From Lachancea dasiensis (lineage: Eukaryota; Ascomycota; Saccharomycetes; Saccharomycetales; Saccharomycetaceae): 64,000 nucleotides of DNA. The position numbers and the translations under genes are program-made. Below, piece by piece: positions 39,542-49,650 of the stretch. The DNA lies in the NCBI GenBank assembly GCA_900074725.1, contig LT598456.1:565488-629487 (forward strand), read 5' to 3'. Every line of letters starts with the position of its first letter. The first letter of the stretch is position 1. Below the pieces are notes generated by a model. The model searched no databases, had not been told where the DNA came from, and worked only from the letters and a program-made list of their open reading frames with translations.

Positions 39542-40408
39542 TTCAAGACCTCCAAACTTCCTATCTCTCTCTATCCACCTGGTCAAGCTCCGCTCAGCGA
39601 GCTCATCGCGCAAGATCACTACAGCACCGCTACCAATTTTTCAACCTATACTATGACCTGGTCATGTGAACATCAACAACATTGTAATGAGAAATAGAGG
39701 CCCTGGAGAGGAGGCCCCAGCTAGCAACGGCTTGATATCGAAACAGGTGGCATTGGTGGGGTAGTTAGGCTAACTGGGTTTGGTAATATTAATATCAGCC
39801 TTGTTGATAAATTCATTGCTTGGGGAGGCTTTGCTTGGCGTAAGCTAATTCTCAATTTAAAACTGGCATTTGACACAGCTTTAAAGCACGCTTTAAATTG
39901 CCCACACCGACGCCCACCGATCTTCTTTTGTTCTACTCAGTTCTTAGTTACCACTTTTGAGCAAAACACCTTAAAGGTCAGTGCTACTCAATTTGGACCT
40001 GAGATACTAATCTTGAAGGCAGTTGGTTATCAAAACCACTCAAATGATTGAGAAATCAAAACATTGGCCGCCAAGCCTAAAGGCTCTTGTATTGGCCAAC
40101 AAAACGCTTCTCTGACACTCTCAATATTGAAAGGTGTGAGCCTTGAGAAAGTCTTATAAATTCCACACTGATGGCTTACAGTACTCTCCTAGGCTCAAGA
40201 AAATATTCCGATGGTCCAACTTCGATCTAACGTAGCTTGTTCACTTCGCATGTTCAAACCTTAGTTATATGGTTGGGCCTGCCACTGCCGTGTAAGGTGC
40301 TTGTTCAATATTTAGATCAAGATCTGGAAATAACAATAGTCGAAATGACAGATGTGAATGTAGTAATAATCACCAATAGGACCTCTAGGGGCTCTATTTT
40401 GTTGTAAT
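39542..40408. promoter_or_regulatory. RPC11/ORC2 divergent promoter
   Basis: An 867-base region between divergent core genes. I see no gene, tRNA or repeat array in it. It is AT-rich at about 39770-39870. Confidence 0.5.
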
Positions 40409-42262
40409 ATGTCTGAATCTGAGGATATAGTATGGCACCAGGATTTTGCTGCATCTGGGAGTGGTACTCCCAGTAGTTCAAGTATGCTACCCAGCTTTTG
40501 GCGGTTCCTGAACCGCCGAATTAAAGGTACCGGTCGCGCAGGATCCACGTCTCCCGCTAAAAGAAAAATAGATGGAAGGGATGATACTAAGCTAAAAGGA
40601 CAACGAAATTTGTTTGGAGATTTACAAATAGCCGACAGAGAGGTGGAAGCAGGACCACAGTCTCAGAAAGGTAAAGATGAGGAGTTCTTTGACTCTAGTA
40701 GCTCTAGCTCTGATGTCGACTCCTCAATTGGCGGAGTAAGCTCAGATGCATCATCAAAAGAGGGTCCCAGAAAGCGCAGTAGAAAATCAAAGAAATCGTC
40801 TCCTATTCCACCAACCAAACGGCAGCATGTAGTGAGATCCAAGTCGCTTTCGAAATCGCCTAAGAGAGTGAAAAGTGAGGGTCTACCAGATGCCGGCTTT
40901 GTCACTGCGGATTCGTCTCCGATCAAAGCTCGAGTTTTTGCTTCGCCCGCTAAATCACCCTCAAAGCCTATACTGAACAAGTCACCCTTCAAAATTACAC
41001 TCAATCGTAACTTCGTTCCCAGTCCTCTGCCTTACGAAGGTGAATATCAGCCACCGCAAGAGAAGCATCTTACTTATTTCTTTGATGGGTTTGAGGGGTA
41101 TATTGACCAGAAAAAACCAATTCGTGCTCACAAAAAATCCACCAACTCTATGGGCATGGCCCCGTCTGTTACGAGGGAGGAGTTCTCTCTCCTATCAAAT
41201 ACGCTGAATAGTTGGCTACACAAAGACTGCAAAAATTCATTGCAAACAATACAGCGAACCATGTTCCCACAGTACTGGTTTGAGGTCGATCAGGGATTTT
41301 CCCTTCTATTTTACGGAATTGGTTCCAAGCGCAAGTTTCTTGAAGAGTTTGTCATTGACTACCTTTCCCCGCAGTTGGCTTTGTCAACCGAACTTAATTA
41401 TGGCTCTAATAATGAGGTATTCGGGTCAGAGGCAGGAGTCGCTAGTGATGACGAAAGTATGGTAGACGGTGTTCCATGTGTAGTCATCAATGGTTACAAC
41501 CCAACTTGCAATTACAGAGACGTTTTCCAGTCTATAACACAAATTATGCTCAAGGAGGAATTATCAAAATCAGAAACCAAATATTGGAGCAACCATGTGG
41601 AACTACAAATCAACAAGATGGACGAGGTATATCGTCATTCAGCTCCTACCATCAAACTAATAGTTCTGGTTCACAATCTGGACGGTCCTATGGTTCGCAA
41701 GGATGCTTTTCAAAACATGCTCAGCTCACTGGCACGCATCCGCCAGATTGCGATTGTTGCCTCAAGTGATCACATATACGCACCATTGTTATGGGACCAT
41801 GTTCGAGCTCAAAACTTCAACTTTGTTTTCCATGACATAACTAACTATGAGAGTTATGCGGTAGAATCGTCCTTCAACGATGTCATGAAGCTCGGCAAAA
41901 GCCAGAGTAGTACTGGTGCAGAGGGTGCACGTTATGTACTGGAATCCCTCACCGTTAACTCTAAACGAATGTACAAACTGCTTATCGAGACCCAGCTAAG
42001 TGCCATGGAACATTCGCAGACGAAAGTTCCGGCTAACAAACGAGGTTCCCATGCTTACGGAATTGAATTTAAGCAATTTTACCACATGTGTGCTGCCGAG
42101 TTTATCGCCTCGAATGAGGTGTCGCTACGATCAATGTTAGGCGAGTTCATCGAACATAAGATGGCCGCTTTGTCCAAAAATAGAGGCGGGGCAGAGACTC
42201 TGTACGTCCCCTATGTCTACTCAGAAATGCAGACATTATTAAAAGACGTCTTAGACGTATGA
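40409..42262 (+). CDS. ORC2: Origin recognition complex subunit 2
   Basis: The 617-residue protein has a long Ser/Lys-rich disordered N-terminus (about 1-210) with several SP sites that fit CDK regulation. A conserved AAA+-like ORC2 domain follows: YFDGFEGYID-like (FFDGFEGYIDQKKP) at about 227-240, SLLFYGIGSKRKFLEEF at about 296-312, VVINGYNP near 360, and the C-terminal winged-helix region after about 520. It is part of the six-subunit complex that marks replication origins. ORC2 beside AKL1 reproduces YBR060C-YBR059C. Confidence 0.95.
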   Translation: MSESEDIVWHQDFAASGSGTPSSSSMLPSFWRFLNRRIKGTGRAGSTSPAKRKIDGRDDTKLKGQRNLFGDLQIADREVEAGPQSQKGKDEEFFDSSSSSSDVDSSIGGVSSDASSKEGPRKRSRKSKKSSPIPPTKRQHVVRSKSLSKSPKRVKSEGLPDAGFVTADSSPIKARVFASPAKSPSKPILNKSPFKITLNRNFVPSPLPYEGEYQPPQEKHLTYFFDGFEGYIDQKKPIRAHKKSTNSMGMAPSVTREEFSLLSNTLNSWLHKDCKNSLQTIQRTMFPQYWFEVDQGFSLLFYGIGSKRKFLEEFVIDYLSPQLALSTELNYGSNNEVFGSEAGVASDDESMVDGVPCVVINGYNPTCNYRDVFQSITQIMLKEELSKSETKYWSNHVELQINKMDEVYRHSAPTIKLIVLVHNLDGPMVRKDAFQNMLSSLARIRQIAIVASSDHIYAPLLWDHVRAQNFNFVFHDITNYESYAVESSFNDVMKLGKSQSSTGAEGARYVLESLTVNSKRMYKLLIETQLSAMEHSQTKVPANKRGSHAYGIEFKQFYHMCAAEFIASNEVSLRSMLGEFIEHKMAALSKNRGGAETLYVPYVYSEMQTLLKDVLDV

Positions 42263-42463
42263 AAACGAACAAGCAAACCGCTTTGTCAAATTCACCCAAA
42301 AGACCACGTCCCATTCAAATCTCATAATTCATGATTTGCACGTGACTTGAATGTTTTTTATATCTGCTTTCAGGTTAATGATCTACCTGCCAACTAAAAC
42401 CCCTTTACAAAACACACCTCAACGTGCGTTCGGTAGGGCTCAACGAGCTAAAACAATCAACAC
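42263..42463. promoter_or_regulatory. ORC2-AKL1 spacer with E-box
   Basis: A 201-base spacer. It contains gcacgtgac near 42338-42346, a CACGTG word bound by Cbf1-type factors. Confidence 0.4.
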
Positions 42464-44995
42464 ATGTCTAAGTCAGAACCTTCTTCGCATGACCTGGCTT
42501 CCGGGGTTAACTCCAGCCGGAGTGGAACCTTTCCGCCCATGGAACAATTAAAAACCGGGGTCCAGGTTATAGTCGGCAACCATCGAGTGGAAGTAGTCAA
42601 ATATCTGGCAGAGGGTGGTTTTGCTCAGATATACGTTGTGAGATTCATTGAGTACGCGAATGAATTGGAAAGGCAACCATCTGTTCCTCTAACGGTCGGA
42701 CATTTGGCATGTCTGAAGCGAGTGTTGGTGACCGATGAAAATGGCCTTAATGAGATGCGAAACGAGGTCGGAGTTATGAAGCAACTGTCTGGAAGTGCAA
42801 ATATTGTACAGTACTATGATTCGCATGCCTCCAGGTCTCGCGACGGTACGACAGGTTTCGAGGTGATGCTGCTGATGGAACTTTGCCCGAACAACTCCCT
42901 CTTGGATTATATGAATCAGCGACTCGCCACCAAGCTGTCAGAAACAGATATCCTGAAGATTATGTTTGACGTAACTCGTGCTCTTGCTGACATGCACCAT
43001 CTCCCGGTTCCACTTATACATCGTGACATCAAAATTGAGAATGTGCTAGTTGACGCGGACAACAATTTCAAGCTTTGTGATTTTGGTTCGACTTCAACGT
43101 GTCTTCCTGTGGCTAATACACACCAAGAGATTGCGATAATCACTAACAACATCTACGTTCACACCACCCCGCAGTATAGATCACCTGAAATGATAGACCT
43201 GTATCGATGCCTGCCTATTGACGAAAAGTCTGACATATGGGCTTTGGGGATCTTTTTATACAAGTTGTTGTTTTATACAACTCCTTTTGAACTTACCGGT
43301 CAATTCGCAATATTGCATTCCAAGTACGAAATCCCAGTCAACAATTACTCCTCCAAACTCATCAATTTAATCATCATTATGTTGGCGGAAAATCCTAACT
43401 TGAGGCCAAACATCTACCAAGTCATGGATATTCTGTGCTCTATGTCAAGATGCGATAATCCTGTGGAAGATAAATTCCAATTGGGCTCTTACAACTTCGA
43501 AAAATACGCAGAATACCAAGCAAAGCTCCAAAAAATACAATATCAGATGTACTTATCATACGAGAATAAGCAGCACGTCGATGTTTTGAATGACCTTTTC
43601 ATCAACTGTTTTGAAATCGCACCAAAACAACCTGTTAACATGGGCCAGAACACTCGCTCGGGGTCGTTAGAGGTAGATGGTAGTGAAGCTTCTGCCATCC
43701 CCGTGGCTTTAAGTGAAAACACCTCGGCCGGTGAAGAGGATATTGGATTAGTACAGCAGCAATTCCCCTCCGTTGAGGACCTAGAAGGTTACTTGCACGA
43801 AGAGACGAGGCGTGATGGTGATAGACACAATTCCAATACTACTGCTAGCGTTGGGACTAGCTCTCATTCTTCTAGCAAAGTTGATTTGGGGAAGACGGCA
43901 GAAACACTGTCTTCCAGTCAAGGTCAGCCAACCTTACCTTCAGGAGCGCCGCCCAATATGGTGAGAGATATGACTGCGCGCTCCCTCACGTCGACCAAAC
44001 AGCATAAGTCCTCTAACCCATTTCCTTATATTCACCAAGAAAAGTATGAAGTGGAACCAGAGACTAATCCGATCTTCGAAAGTGCTGGAGAAGTACCAGA
44101 TGTTAATCAACCTTCCATTGAGTTGGACAATGCTGCCAATCCGGTCCAAGCTGCACAAAGTCAAAGGCAGGCTTCCATGAGCTTACTGCCAAATCCTCAG
44201 GGTGCAAGCCATTCGTTTCAAAATCAACGTCAAGACTTTGAAAAAAAGGAATCCTACGAACAGTATTTTCGGGAAACTAGAACACCCCTTGTGGAGAAAA
44301 GTGTTGAACCGTCTTCATCTGAGTATCCATTTCAAAGCATGAATGGCAAACAAGAACAATCTCTACAGATCCAACAAACACAACAAACGCGAGCTCTTCA
44401 ACAGCAGTATCCCGATGCTGCGCCTAATCCGCCCCCTCAATCTCAAAATCTGGCCTATGACCCCTCTTCCTTACAAGAGAATGCTGAGCTTCTCGTTGAT
44501 TTTTCAAATGTTGGGCGTAAGGAACCTCAAAGGCTAGACTTAACGTTTGATAGTGTTGATCTTTCAACTCCTACAAAGAGTGGTATGAAGGACAGTCCCA
44601 GCTTATCTGAACAGAGCTTAGCCTCCAGCGAGAGCTACTCTGTCGAAATGCACAGAAAAGTTGCTGATTCTGAAAAACCATCTCGGAGACCTCCTCAAGG
44701 AGGCACGGCGAATACCTCATTAGTCACCACTCAACCATCCCAAGGTCGTCGATCTCTCGATTTAAAATATCAGGAAATGGATTTTTCGGCGTCGCCTCCT
44801 CCAGATGCCAAATTACAAAAGACCAAGACTACCATTCACCCATCGCGCAAGACTAATGCCGGCAGCGATTTAAGGAGGTCATTTACACGCGGCAGAAAAT
44901 CTCTAGACCTAGAGCATCTGAAGCGAGACGTGGCATCCAGTACCGAAAACACTGCCAGCAAGCGTAGGTCTTTCTTTGGCAAATTCAAGAGCTGA
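42464..44995 (+). CDS. AKL1: Ark1/Prk1-family kinase Akl1
   Basis: An 843-residue serine/threonine kinase of the Ark/Prk/AAK1 family. The kinase domain spans about residues 30-330: glycine loop EGGFAQIY, H186-R187-D188 catalytic loop (IHRDIKIENVL), and D206-F207-G208 (CDFGS). The long C-terminal part is Ser/Gln-rich and ends in repeated RR/RK-SLDL motifs (near 756, 807) and a basic RRSFFGKFKS tail. Akl1 phosphorylates endocytic adaptors (Pan1, Sla1 group) and links to flippase signalling at the plasma membrane. The tail motifs suggest phosphorylation by basophilic kinases, an inference. Its neighbours are ORC2 and TSC3, as in S. cerevisiae. Confidence 0.92.
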   Translation: MSKSEPSSHDLASGVNSSRSGTFPPMEQLKTGVQVIVGNHRVEVVKYLAEGGFAQIYVVRFIEYANELERQPSVPLTVGHLACLKRVLVTDENGLNEMRNEVGVMKQLSGSANIVQYYDSHASRSRDGTTGFEVMLLMELCPNNSLLDYMNQRLATKLSETDILKIMFDVTRALADMHHLPVPLIHRDIKIENVLVDADNNFKLCDFGSTSTCLPVANTHQEIAIITNNIYVHTTPQYRSPEMIDLYRCLPIDEKSDIWALGIFLYKLLFYTTPFELTGQFAILHSKYEIPVNNYSSKLINLIIIMLAENPNLRPNIYQVMDILCSMSRCDNPVEDKFQLGSYNFEKYAEYQAKLQKIQYQMYLSYENKQHVDVLNDLFINCFEIAPKQPVNMGQNTRSGSLEVDGSEASAIPVALSENTSAGEEDIGLVQQQFPSVEDLEGYLHEETRRDGDRHNSNTTASVGTSSHSSSKVDLGKTAETLSSSQGQPTLPSGAPPNMVRDMTARSLTSTKQHKSSNPFPYIHQEKYEVEPETNPIFESAGEVPDVNQPSIELDNAANPVQAAQSQRQASMSLLPNPQGASHSFQNQRQDFEKKESYEQYFRETRTPLVEKSVEPSSSEYPFQSMNGKQEQSLQIQQTQQTRALQQQYPDAAPNPPPQSQNLAYDPSSLQENAELLVDFSNVGRKEPQRLDLTFDSVDLSTPTKSGMKDSPSLSEQSLASSESYSVEMHRKVADSEKPSRRPPQGGTANTSLVTTQPSQGRRSLDLKYQEMDFSASPPPDAKLQKTKTTIHPSRKTNAGSDLRRSFTRGRKSLDLEHLKRDVASSTENTASKRRSFFGKFKS

Positions 44996-45119
44996 TAGCC
45001 AGACATTTCTCATATAAACAGCATGCATCACTATATACTAAATATATTTCAAGGCTCCCTCATCTTAACTTTTGTCTAGACTCTGAAAGCTTCCCACAAA
45101 CAGCGAAAGAGTATCCACC

Positions 45120-45374
45120 ATGAGTGCCACGGGTGCTATTAAATCTCAAAAACTGAGCCATGGCACCTTCATCTATAGACCTACGGATGACGAGCTCAGC
45201 ACTGGCTCTCTGTGGGAAAAGTTATCCAATTTCGGAGAAAACCTATATTGGATGTACTACATACACTTGCCTTACTATTTGATGACCTCAGGAGACGCGT
45301 TCTGCTTGCATTCCTTCTTTCTGGCGATGTTCACGCTGGGCGTATTTGGACTTATTAAATATTTGTTTCTGTGA
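45120..45374 (+). CDS. TSC3: Serine palmitoyltransferase activator Tsc3
   Basis: An 84-residue membrane protein similar to S. cerevisiae Tsc3 (80 residues). The diagnostic part is LYWMYYIHLPYYLM (about 42-55) followed by a hydrophobic helix and FGLIKYLFL at the end. Tsc3 is the small regulatory subunit of serine palmitoyltransferase in the endoplasmic reticulum and is needed for full activity at the first step of sphingolipid synthesis. The first about 35 residues are not conserved. It converges on DES1, another sphingolipid gene, with 279 bases between the stop codons. Confidence 0.93.
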   Translation: MSATGAIKSQKLSHGTFIYRPTDDELSTGSLWEKLSNFGENLYWMYYIHLPYYLMTSGDAFCLHSFFLAMFTLGVFGLIKYLFL

Positions 45375-45653
45375 GGGAGCGAAGCAGCAGTCTGTAGGAT
45401 TGCGTGACGGATAGAATGGGTATATGAATGCTTATGTCAATGTATAGACGGATAATATAATGAGAAATAAAGAAAAATGAGGAAGCTGCCTGTCTTGACA
45501 GAGTTGAACCTTTTGAGATGTACCCTCAATTTGGTGTTTGGCACTACACTAGTACAATCTAGCTGTGTCATATGCTGGGTGGGCATCTTAGATCAATTTC
45601 ATTTCAACGCTTGCAAAAGGCATTTCACCACTGTATGAACCTAGTAGACCCTA

Positions 45654-46802
45654 CTAATCTTTTGTTAAATTTTTGTTGACACGCTTGGTTCTATTGTACA
45701 GTGTCACGTCTTCAGTGAATACGAAGTCCCAAAGTACCTTACACCAGGAATCGTGTTTTGGCAGGTTTTGGTAGTATTCGGGACACATGCGGTTCAACTC
45801 CCAGAGCCGAGACCATGGAATGAAGGGAAAGTCATGATGTTCGTTGTGTAGACCAACATTCCAGGTGAAGACGTTCAGAATTCCGTAGTAAGAGTAGGTC
45901 TCTAGCGCGTAGTCCTTGTGAAACTCCACGTCCTTCCGAGAAACCTGAGACTCATCGGTGGAGTGAATAGATTCCTTTTCCGCTGGAGTATTCTTGTATG
46001 CAAGTTTACCTCCGGCCAGTGCTTCCTCTAAGTTCAAAAGGTAATGCTCTGCGATAAAATGGCCCGAGCATGGATGCAGAGAACCCGCCAAAAAGGCAGA
46101 GATGAGGAAGTATAGGAAGGAATTGAAACCAAAATTTTGGATCCATATATAGTCAAACGCTAGTTGGTACGCTACGTTGATCAAATGCAATGGAGACATG
46201 GGGATGGATGTGACAAACATGGGTCTGAAGGCGTAAAAAAAGATTTGAAATGTTGCGAAAAAGGCTTTGCCCAAGACGCTAGAGAGGACAATAGCTTCCA
46301 ACTTTGTAGGGATATCTGTATCGTAAACCTCGTCTCCAAGAAACTTGTGGTGGAGTTGGTGGTATGGAGCAAATGAGGCCGCGTAGGGAATGCCGATAGG
46401 AGTGTTAGTAAACACCGAGAATAACTTATTGTGCCATATTTTGCGGAATGCCAAATTGTGCGAGAGCTCATGAATGGCCAGAAAAATGTTTTGATTTGCA
46501 GTTGCACCGACAACATAGGCACATAGCCAAAATTTTAGAGACAGGGGGCTGGTGTCACGCAGCAGATATGCCATGGTACACTGTAGAGCGACAACCCCGC
46601 AAACGATGTATTTGGTGCGAGGCTCATGTCCCATCAGCTGTTTGACCTCTGGGTGAGATTTCAGAATCGCATGTCTCCTGACAGCGTGTGGCTCCTTGTG
46701 TGAGACCCAGTAGAAGTTATCCAAAATGCCGATTTCCGAAGAAACATCAGGCGCATCCAGCGTTTCGACGCCAAGTGTCAAGCCCTTATGAGTTACTGAC
46801 AT
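45654..46802 (-). CDS. DES1: Sphingolipid delta-4 desaturase
   Basis: A 382-residue membrane desaturase of the DES1/DEGS family, which introduces the 4,5-trans double bond of dihydroceramide in the endoplasmic reticulum. The N-terminal lipid-desaturase segment has DNFYWVSHKEPHAVRR (28-43). The three diiron histidine boxes are HELSH (111-115), HQLHH (148-152) and NEHHDFP (about 321-327). Several hydrophobic helices lie between the boxes. S. cerevisiae lacks this enzyme; fungi that make glucosylceramide carry it. The first ATG gives a normal family length. It lies between TSC3 and EHD3. Confidence 0.93.
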   Translation of the reverse strand: MSVTHKGLTLGVETLDAPDVSSEIGILDNFYWVSHKEPHAVRRHAILKSHPEVKQLMGHEPRTKYIVCGVVALQCTMAYLLRDTSPLSLKFWLCAYVVGATANQNIFLAIHELSHNLAFRKIWHNKLFSVFTNTPIGIPYAASFAPYHQLHHKFLGDEVYDTDIPTKLEAIVLSSVLGKAFFATFQIFFYAFRPMFVTSIPMSPLHLINVAYQLAFDYIWIQNFGFNSFLYFLISAFLAGSLHPCSGHFIAEHYLLNLEEALAGGKLAYKNTPAEKESIHSTDESQVSRKDVEFHKDYALETYSYYGILNVFTWNVGLHNEHHDFPFIPWSRLWELNRMCPEYYQNLPKHDSWCKVLWDFVFTEDVTLYNRTKRVNKNLTKD

Positions 46803-47972
46803 GTTCTTGGGTTGTGGTCTGTTTCTGGCGTAAAAAGATCGAGTTCAGCCCAAGGAATACTCGTAATATCTGGGATCTGACCTTCCAAGCGAGAATACTG
46901 AGTATGGGACCTATGTGTTAGTTGAACCGTTTTTTAACCAATCTTTTCTCGAGCCAATGGGTCCAGATCGTACAGAAGCGGTTTTTTTTTTGTCTGGAGC
47001 ACGTTATTTCTTATCGACAAGAGACGTCGTTGAACGAGCGAGAGCTGAATGGCCTGACATCTAGGGCGAAAAGGAGCACAGCAGACGTAAATAACAACGA
47101 GCAAGTCCAATTTTACGGTGTCGACTTTCCCCAGCTATGCCAGCCGCTGTTTTTTCCACAATCAAGAACAGATTGATCCATGAAATCAATGACGCCTTCC
47201 AGACACTTCCTTCTCTCGTGTGTTGAATAAAGAGCCTAAATTTTGGGAATAAATAGAAGTCGTCACGCATGGATTATACGCACCACATCTTCATGGTGCC
47301 CGGCTTCGTAGAGTTCGAGTCACTTTTTCCTATACTGTCACCATGTTCGAGATCGCTATTTACTAACGTGACATTGCCAACTTATCCGCTCGCCTTAGCA
47401 TCTACGTTGGCTCTGAGTGACCAGCTGGTGCCAGAAATACTTGTGTTATTGTAGCTGGGGTGTTAATACGCTGTTGGAAGTATCTTCTAGAAGGGTCGTG
47501 GTTTGTGTTTTTTTGTTTATATACAATATCGCTACTTTAGTGTGATATGTTATGCTCTTTGGCTCAAGATCAGCTCATACTTTAAACAAAGAAAGAGCAA
47601 TTCCAGATTCAAGTACACTGTTTCTTACACAAGCGCTCCTCCTGCAAACAGGCTACACGTAGCTATAAAATGTAGAGATTTCTCTGGACTGGTAAAAGCA
47701 AGGACGAACTCTATACAAAAGAGGTAAACTTTCGAGACAATTCCGTAAATTTATAGTAGCCCAACCGTCTCAGCGCTGCCCTCATAGTCAGGTGGGAGAT
47801 ATCCTCGGCGTAAGGTGTTGTCGTCTGCTGCCGATTAGCCTGTTTAGCAGATTTAGATCGTGATCATCATCTACTAAGGGACGGACTCAAAATTTTAATA
47901 TACCAATGTCAGTCAACCCATAACTACAAAAAACAAATAGCCTTGTGTCGTCCCCTGAGTCCCCCCTTTCCC
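46803..47972. promoter_or_regulatory. DES1/EHD3 divergent promoter
   Basis: A 1.17-kb region between divergent genes. Several short open frames exist without resemblance to known proteins. A TACTAAC word at about 47361-47367 has no matching 5' splice site in a useful position. Confidence 0.45.
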
Positions 47973-49424
47973 ATGCTCAGAACATCGCTCAAGTATCAAC
48001 CGATCAAACGTTTGATGTCTGAATACGTCAGGTTCGGTGTCAAGGGCGTTTCCCGCGTAGTAACGTTGTCAAGACCCGAGAAACTCAATGCCATCTCGAC
48101 TGAGATGTGCAGCAAAATGCTGCCTACTTTGCTGGAATACAGCAAGAGTGACGTGAACAACGTGGTAGTGATACGGTCAGACAGCTCTCCTCGGTCTTTT
48201 TGTGCAGGAGGTGATGTGGCTACCGTGGCAGCACAGAATATCGCTGGCCGCCTTGATCAGTCTCTGGAGTTTTTCCAACAAGAATACTCACTTAACATGC
48301 TACTTGCTACCTACAATCGCCCCGTGGTCGTTTTGATGGATGGTATAACCATGGGAGGCGGTGTGGGTCTTTCGACCCATGTCCCTTTTCGTATAGCCAC
48401 GGAAAACACCCGTTGGTGTATGCCCGAAACAGACATTGGATTTTTCCCCGACGTTGGAACCACCTTTTCTTTGCCGCAGCTAACCACCGTGGGCGGTACA
48501 AATGGCCAGCTTGCCTTGTATCTGTGCCTAACCGGTGATCTACTAACAGGCGCTGATGTTTACGTGGCGGGCTTGGCCTCACACTACATCCCCAGCCACA
48601 ACCTCGCTGATCTACAGGCAAGATTGAGCGAGCTTCCGGTATCGAGCCAGTCCGATGACATGTGGGAGATCACTGGCACGGCTCTTGAAGAGTTTTCTGT
48701 TGGTATGCCAGGCGATTATCAATTTAAGTACTCCAACGCCCAGCTAGACGTGATCGAATCATGTTTCGATGTAGGTGCATCGGGAAGCATCAAAGCAATT
48801 ACAAGTGCCTTGGAAAAGGTCGTCGCCTCGACCTCCGCTGCTCCAGAGGAGAAAGAGTTTGCACGCATTACTCTACAAAAGCTAGCTGCCAAGAGCGTAG
48901 TGTCGTTACAAGTCGCAGTCGAGCAATTCCGCAGAAACAAACACTCCGATATCGAATCTGCTCTGAAACAAGATCTGGTTACCGCTTCTAACATGTGCGA
49001 GGACCCAGTTTCTGAGTTTTCCCAGGCCACAAAGCACAAACTTATCGAAAAGAAAAAGACAACCTACCCTTGGTCCAAATCGAGCCTGACCATGGAAGAA
49101 TTGTCCCGCCTCGTTTCTCCTCGTGCCTCAACATCTGTATCGTTGCACAAGCTCCCCGAGGCTGTGACCTGGAAAAAATATCCTAACCATGCCAAATTCA
49201 TGCTCCCAACCGAGCAACAACTAAAGGACTATATAACCGGCAACGACAACTCCGGAAGATCGCTTGCTGTGTCTCGTGCCGAGGTAGTCAAGTATTTTTC
49301 CCAGTATAATCCCTCTTCCAGAGGAAAAACCGGTATTCAATTTCTCTGCAATCAAATTTGCAGTAGAAAATGCACCGTGGGCGAAGCAGGAGAACTCCAC
49401 TGGAAAGATAAATCATCACCATAG
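47973..49424 (+). CDS. EHD3: 3-hydroxyisobutyryl-CoA hydrolase-like mitochondrial protein Ehd3
   Basis: A 483-residue crotonase-fold protein. The oxyanion-hole regions are SFCAGGDVATVA (about 75-86) and the MGGGVGLSTH segment (about 125-134), with the MPETDIGFFPDVG block (about 149-161) typical of 3-hydroxyisobutyryl-CoA hydrolases in valine degradation. S. cerevisiae Ehd3 (YDR036C) is also known as a mitochondrial ribosome-associated protein. The N-terminus MLRTSLKYQPIKRLM is basic and suits mitochondrial import. The open frame reaches ten codons further to a TTG; the ATG at 47973 is used. Confidence 0.93.
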   Translation: MLRTSLKYQPIKRLMSEYVRFGVKGVSRVVTLSRPEKLNAISTEMCSKMLPTLLEYSKSDVNNVVVIRSDSSPRSFCAGGDVATVAAQNIAGRLDQSLEFFQQEYSLNMLLATYNRPVVVLMDGITMGGGVGLSTHVPFRIATENTRWCMPETDIGFFPDVGTTFSLPQLTTVGGTNGQLALYLCLTGDLLTGADVYVAGLASHYIPSHNLADLQARLSELPVSSQSDDMWEITGTALEEFSVGMPGDYQFKYSNAQLDVIESCFDVGASGSIKAITSALEKVVASTSAAPEEKEFARITLQKLAAKSVVSLQVAVEQFRRNKHSDIESALKQDLVTASNMCEDPVSEFSQATKHKLIEKKKTTYPWSKSSLTMEELSRLVSPRASTSVSLHKLPEAVTWKKYPNHAKFMLPTEQQLKDYITGNDNSGRSLAVSRAEVVKYFSQYNPSSRGKTGIQFLCNQICSRKCTVGEAGELHWKDKSSP

Positions 49425-49650
49425 CATTCTCAAACACTAACATTTCATAATACATGTAAATACTATAATCGCCACCATCCTCTCTGTTCTTGTGAAGTAG
49501 TGTATGGCGCCTCTGGTTGCGTCGCTCGTGATAATTATTAAAAGTCAAGAAAAGGGTATTTATAATAGAGCCTGCGATGAGATTTTGAAATCTGAAGAGG
49601 TGAGCGCTGCCAAGGACTACTGACACACAATTAGCGGGAAAAGTATTATC

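Noticed and set aside
39542-39619. 26-codon extension of RPC11
   Set aside because: The protein from 39541 aligns end to end with the 110-residue S. cerevisiae subunit; the extension is not conserved.
47355-47370. TACTAAC branch-like word upstream of EHD3
   Set aside because: No gtatgt-type 5' splice site or short coding exon lies at a useful distance, and EHD3 has a satisfactory N-terminus without an intron.
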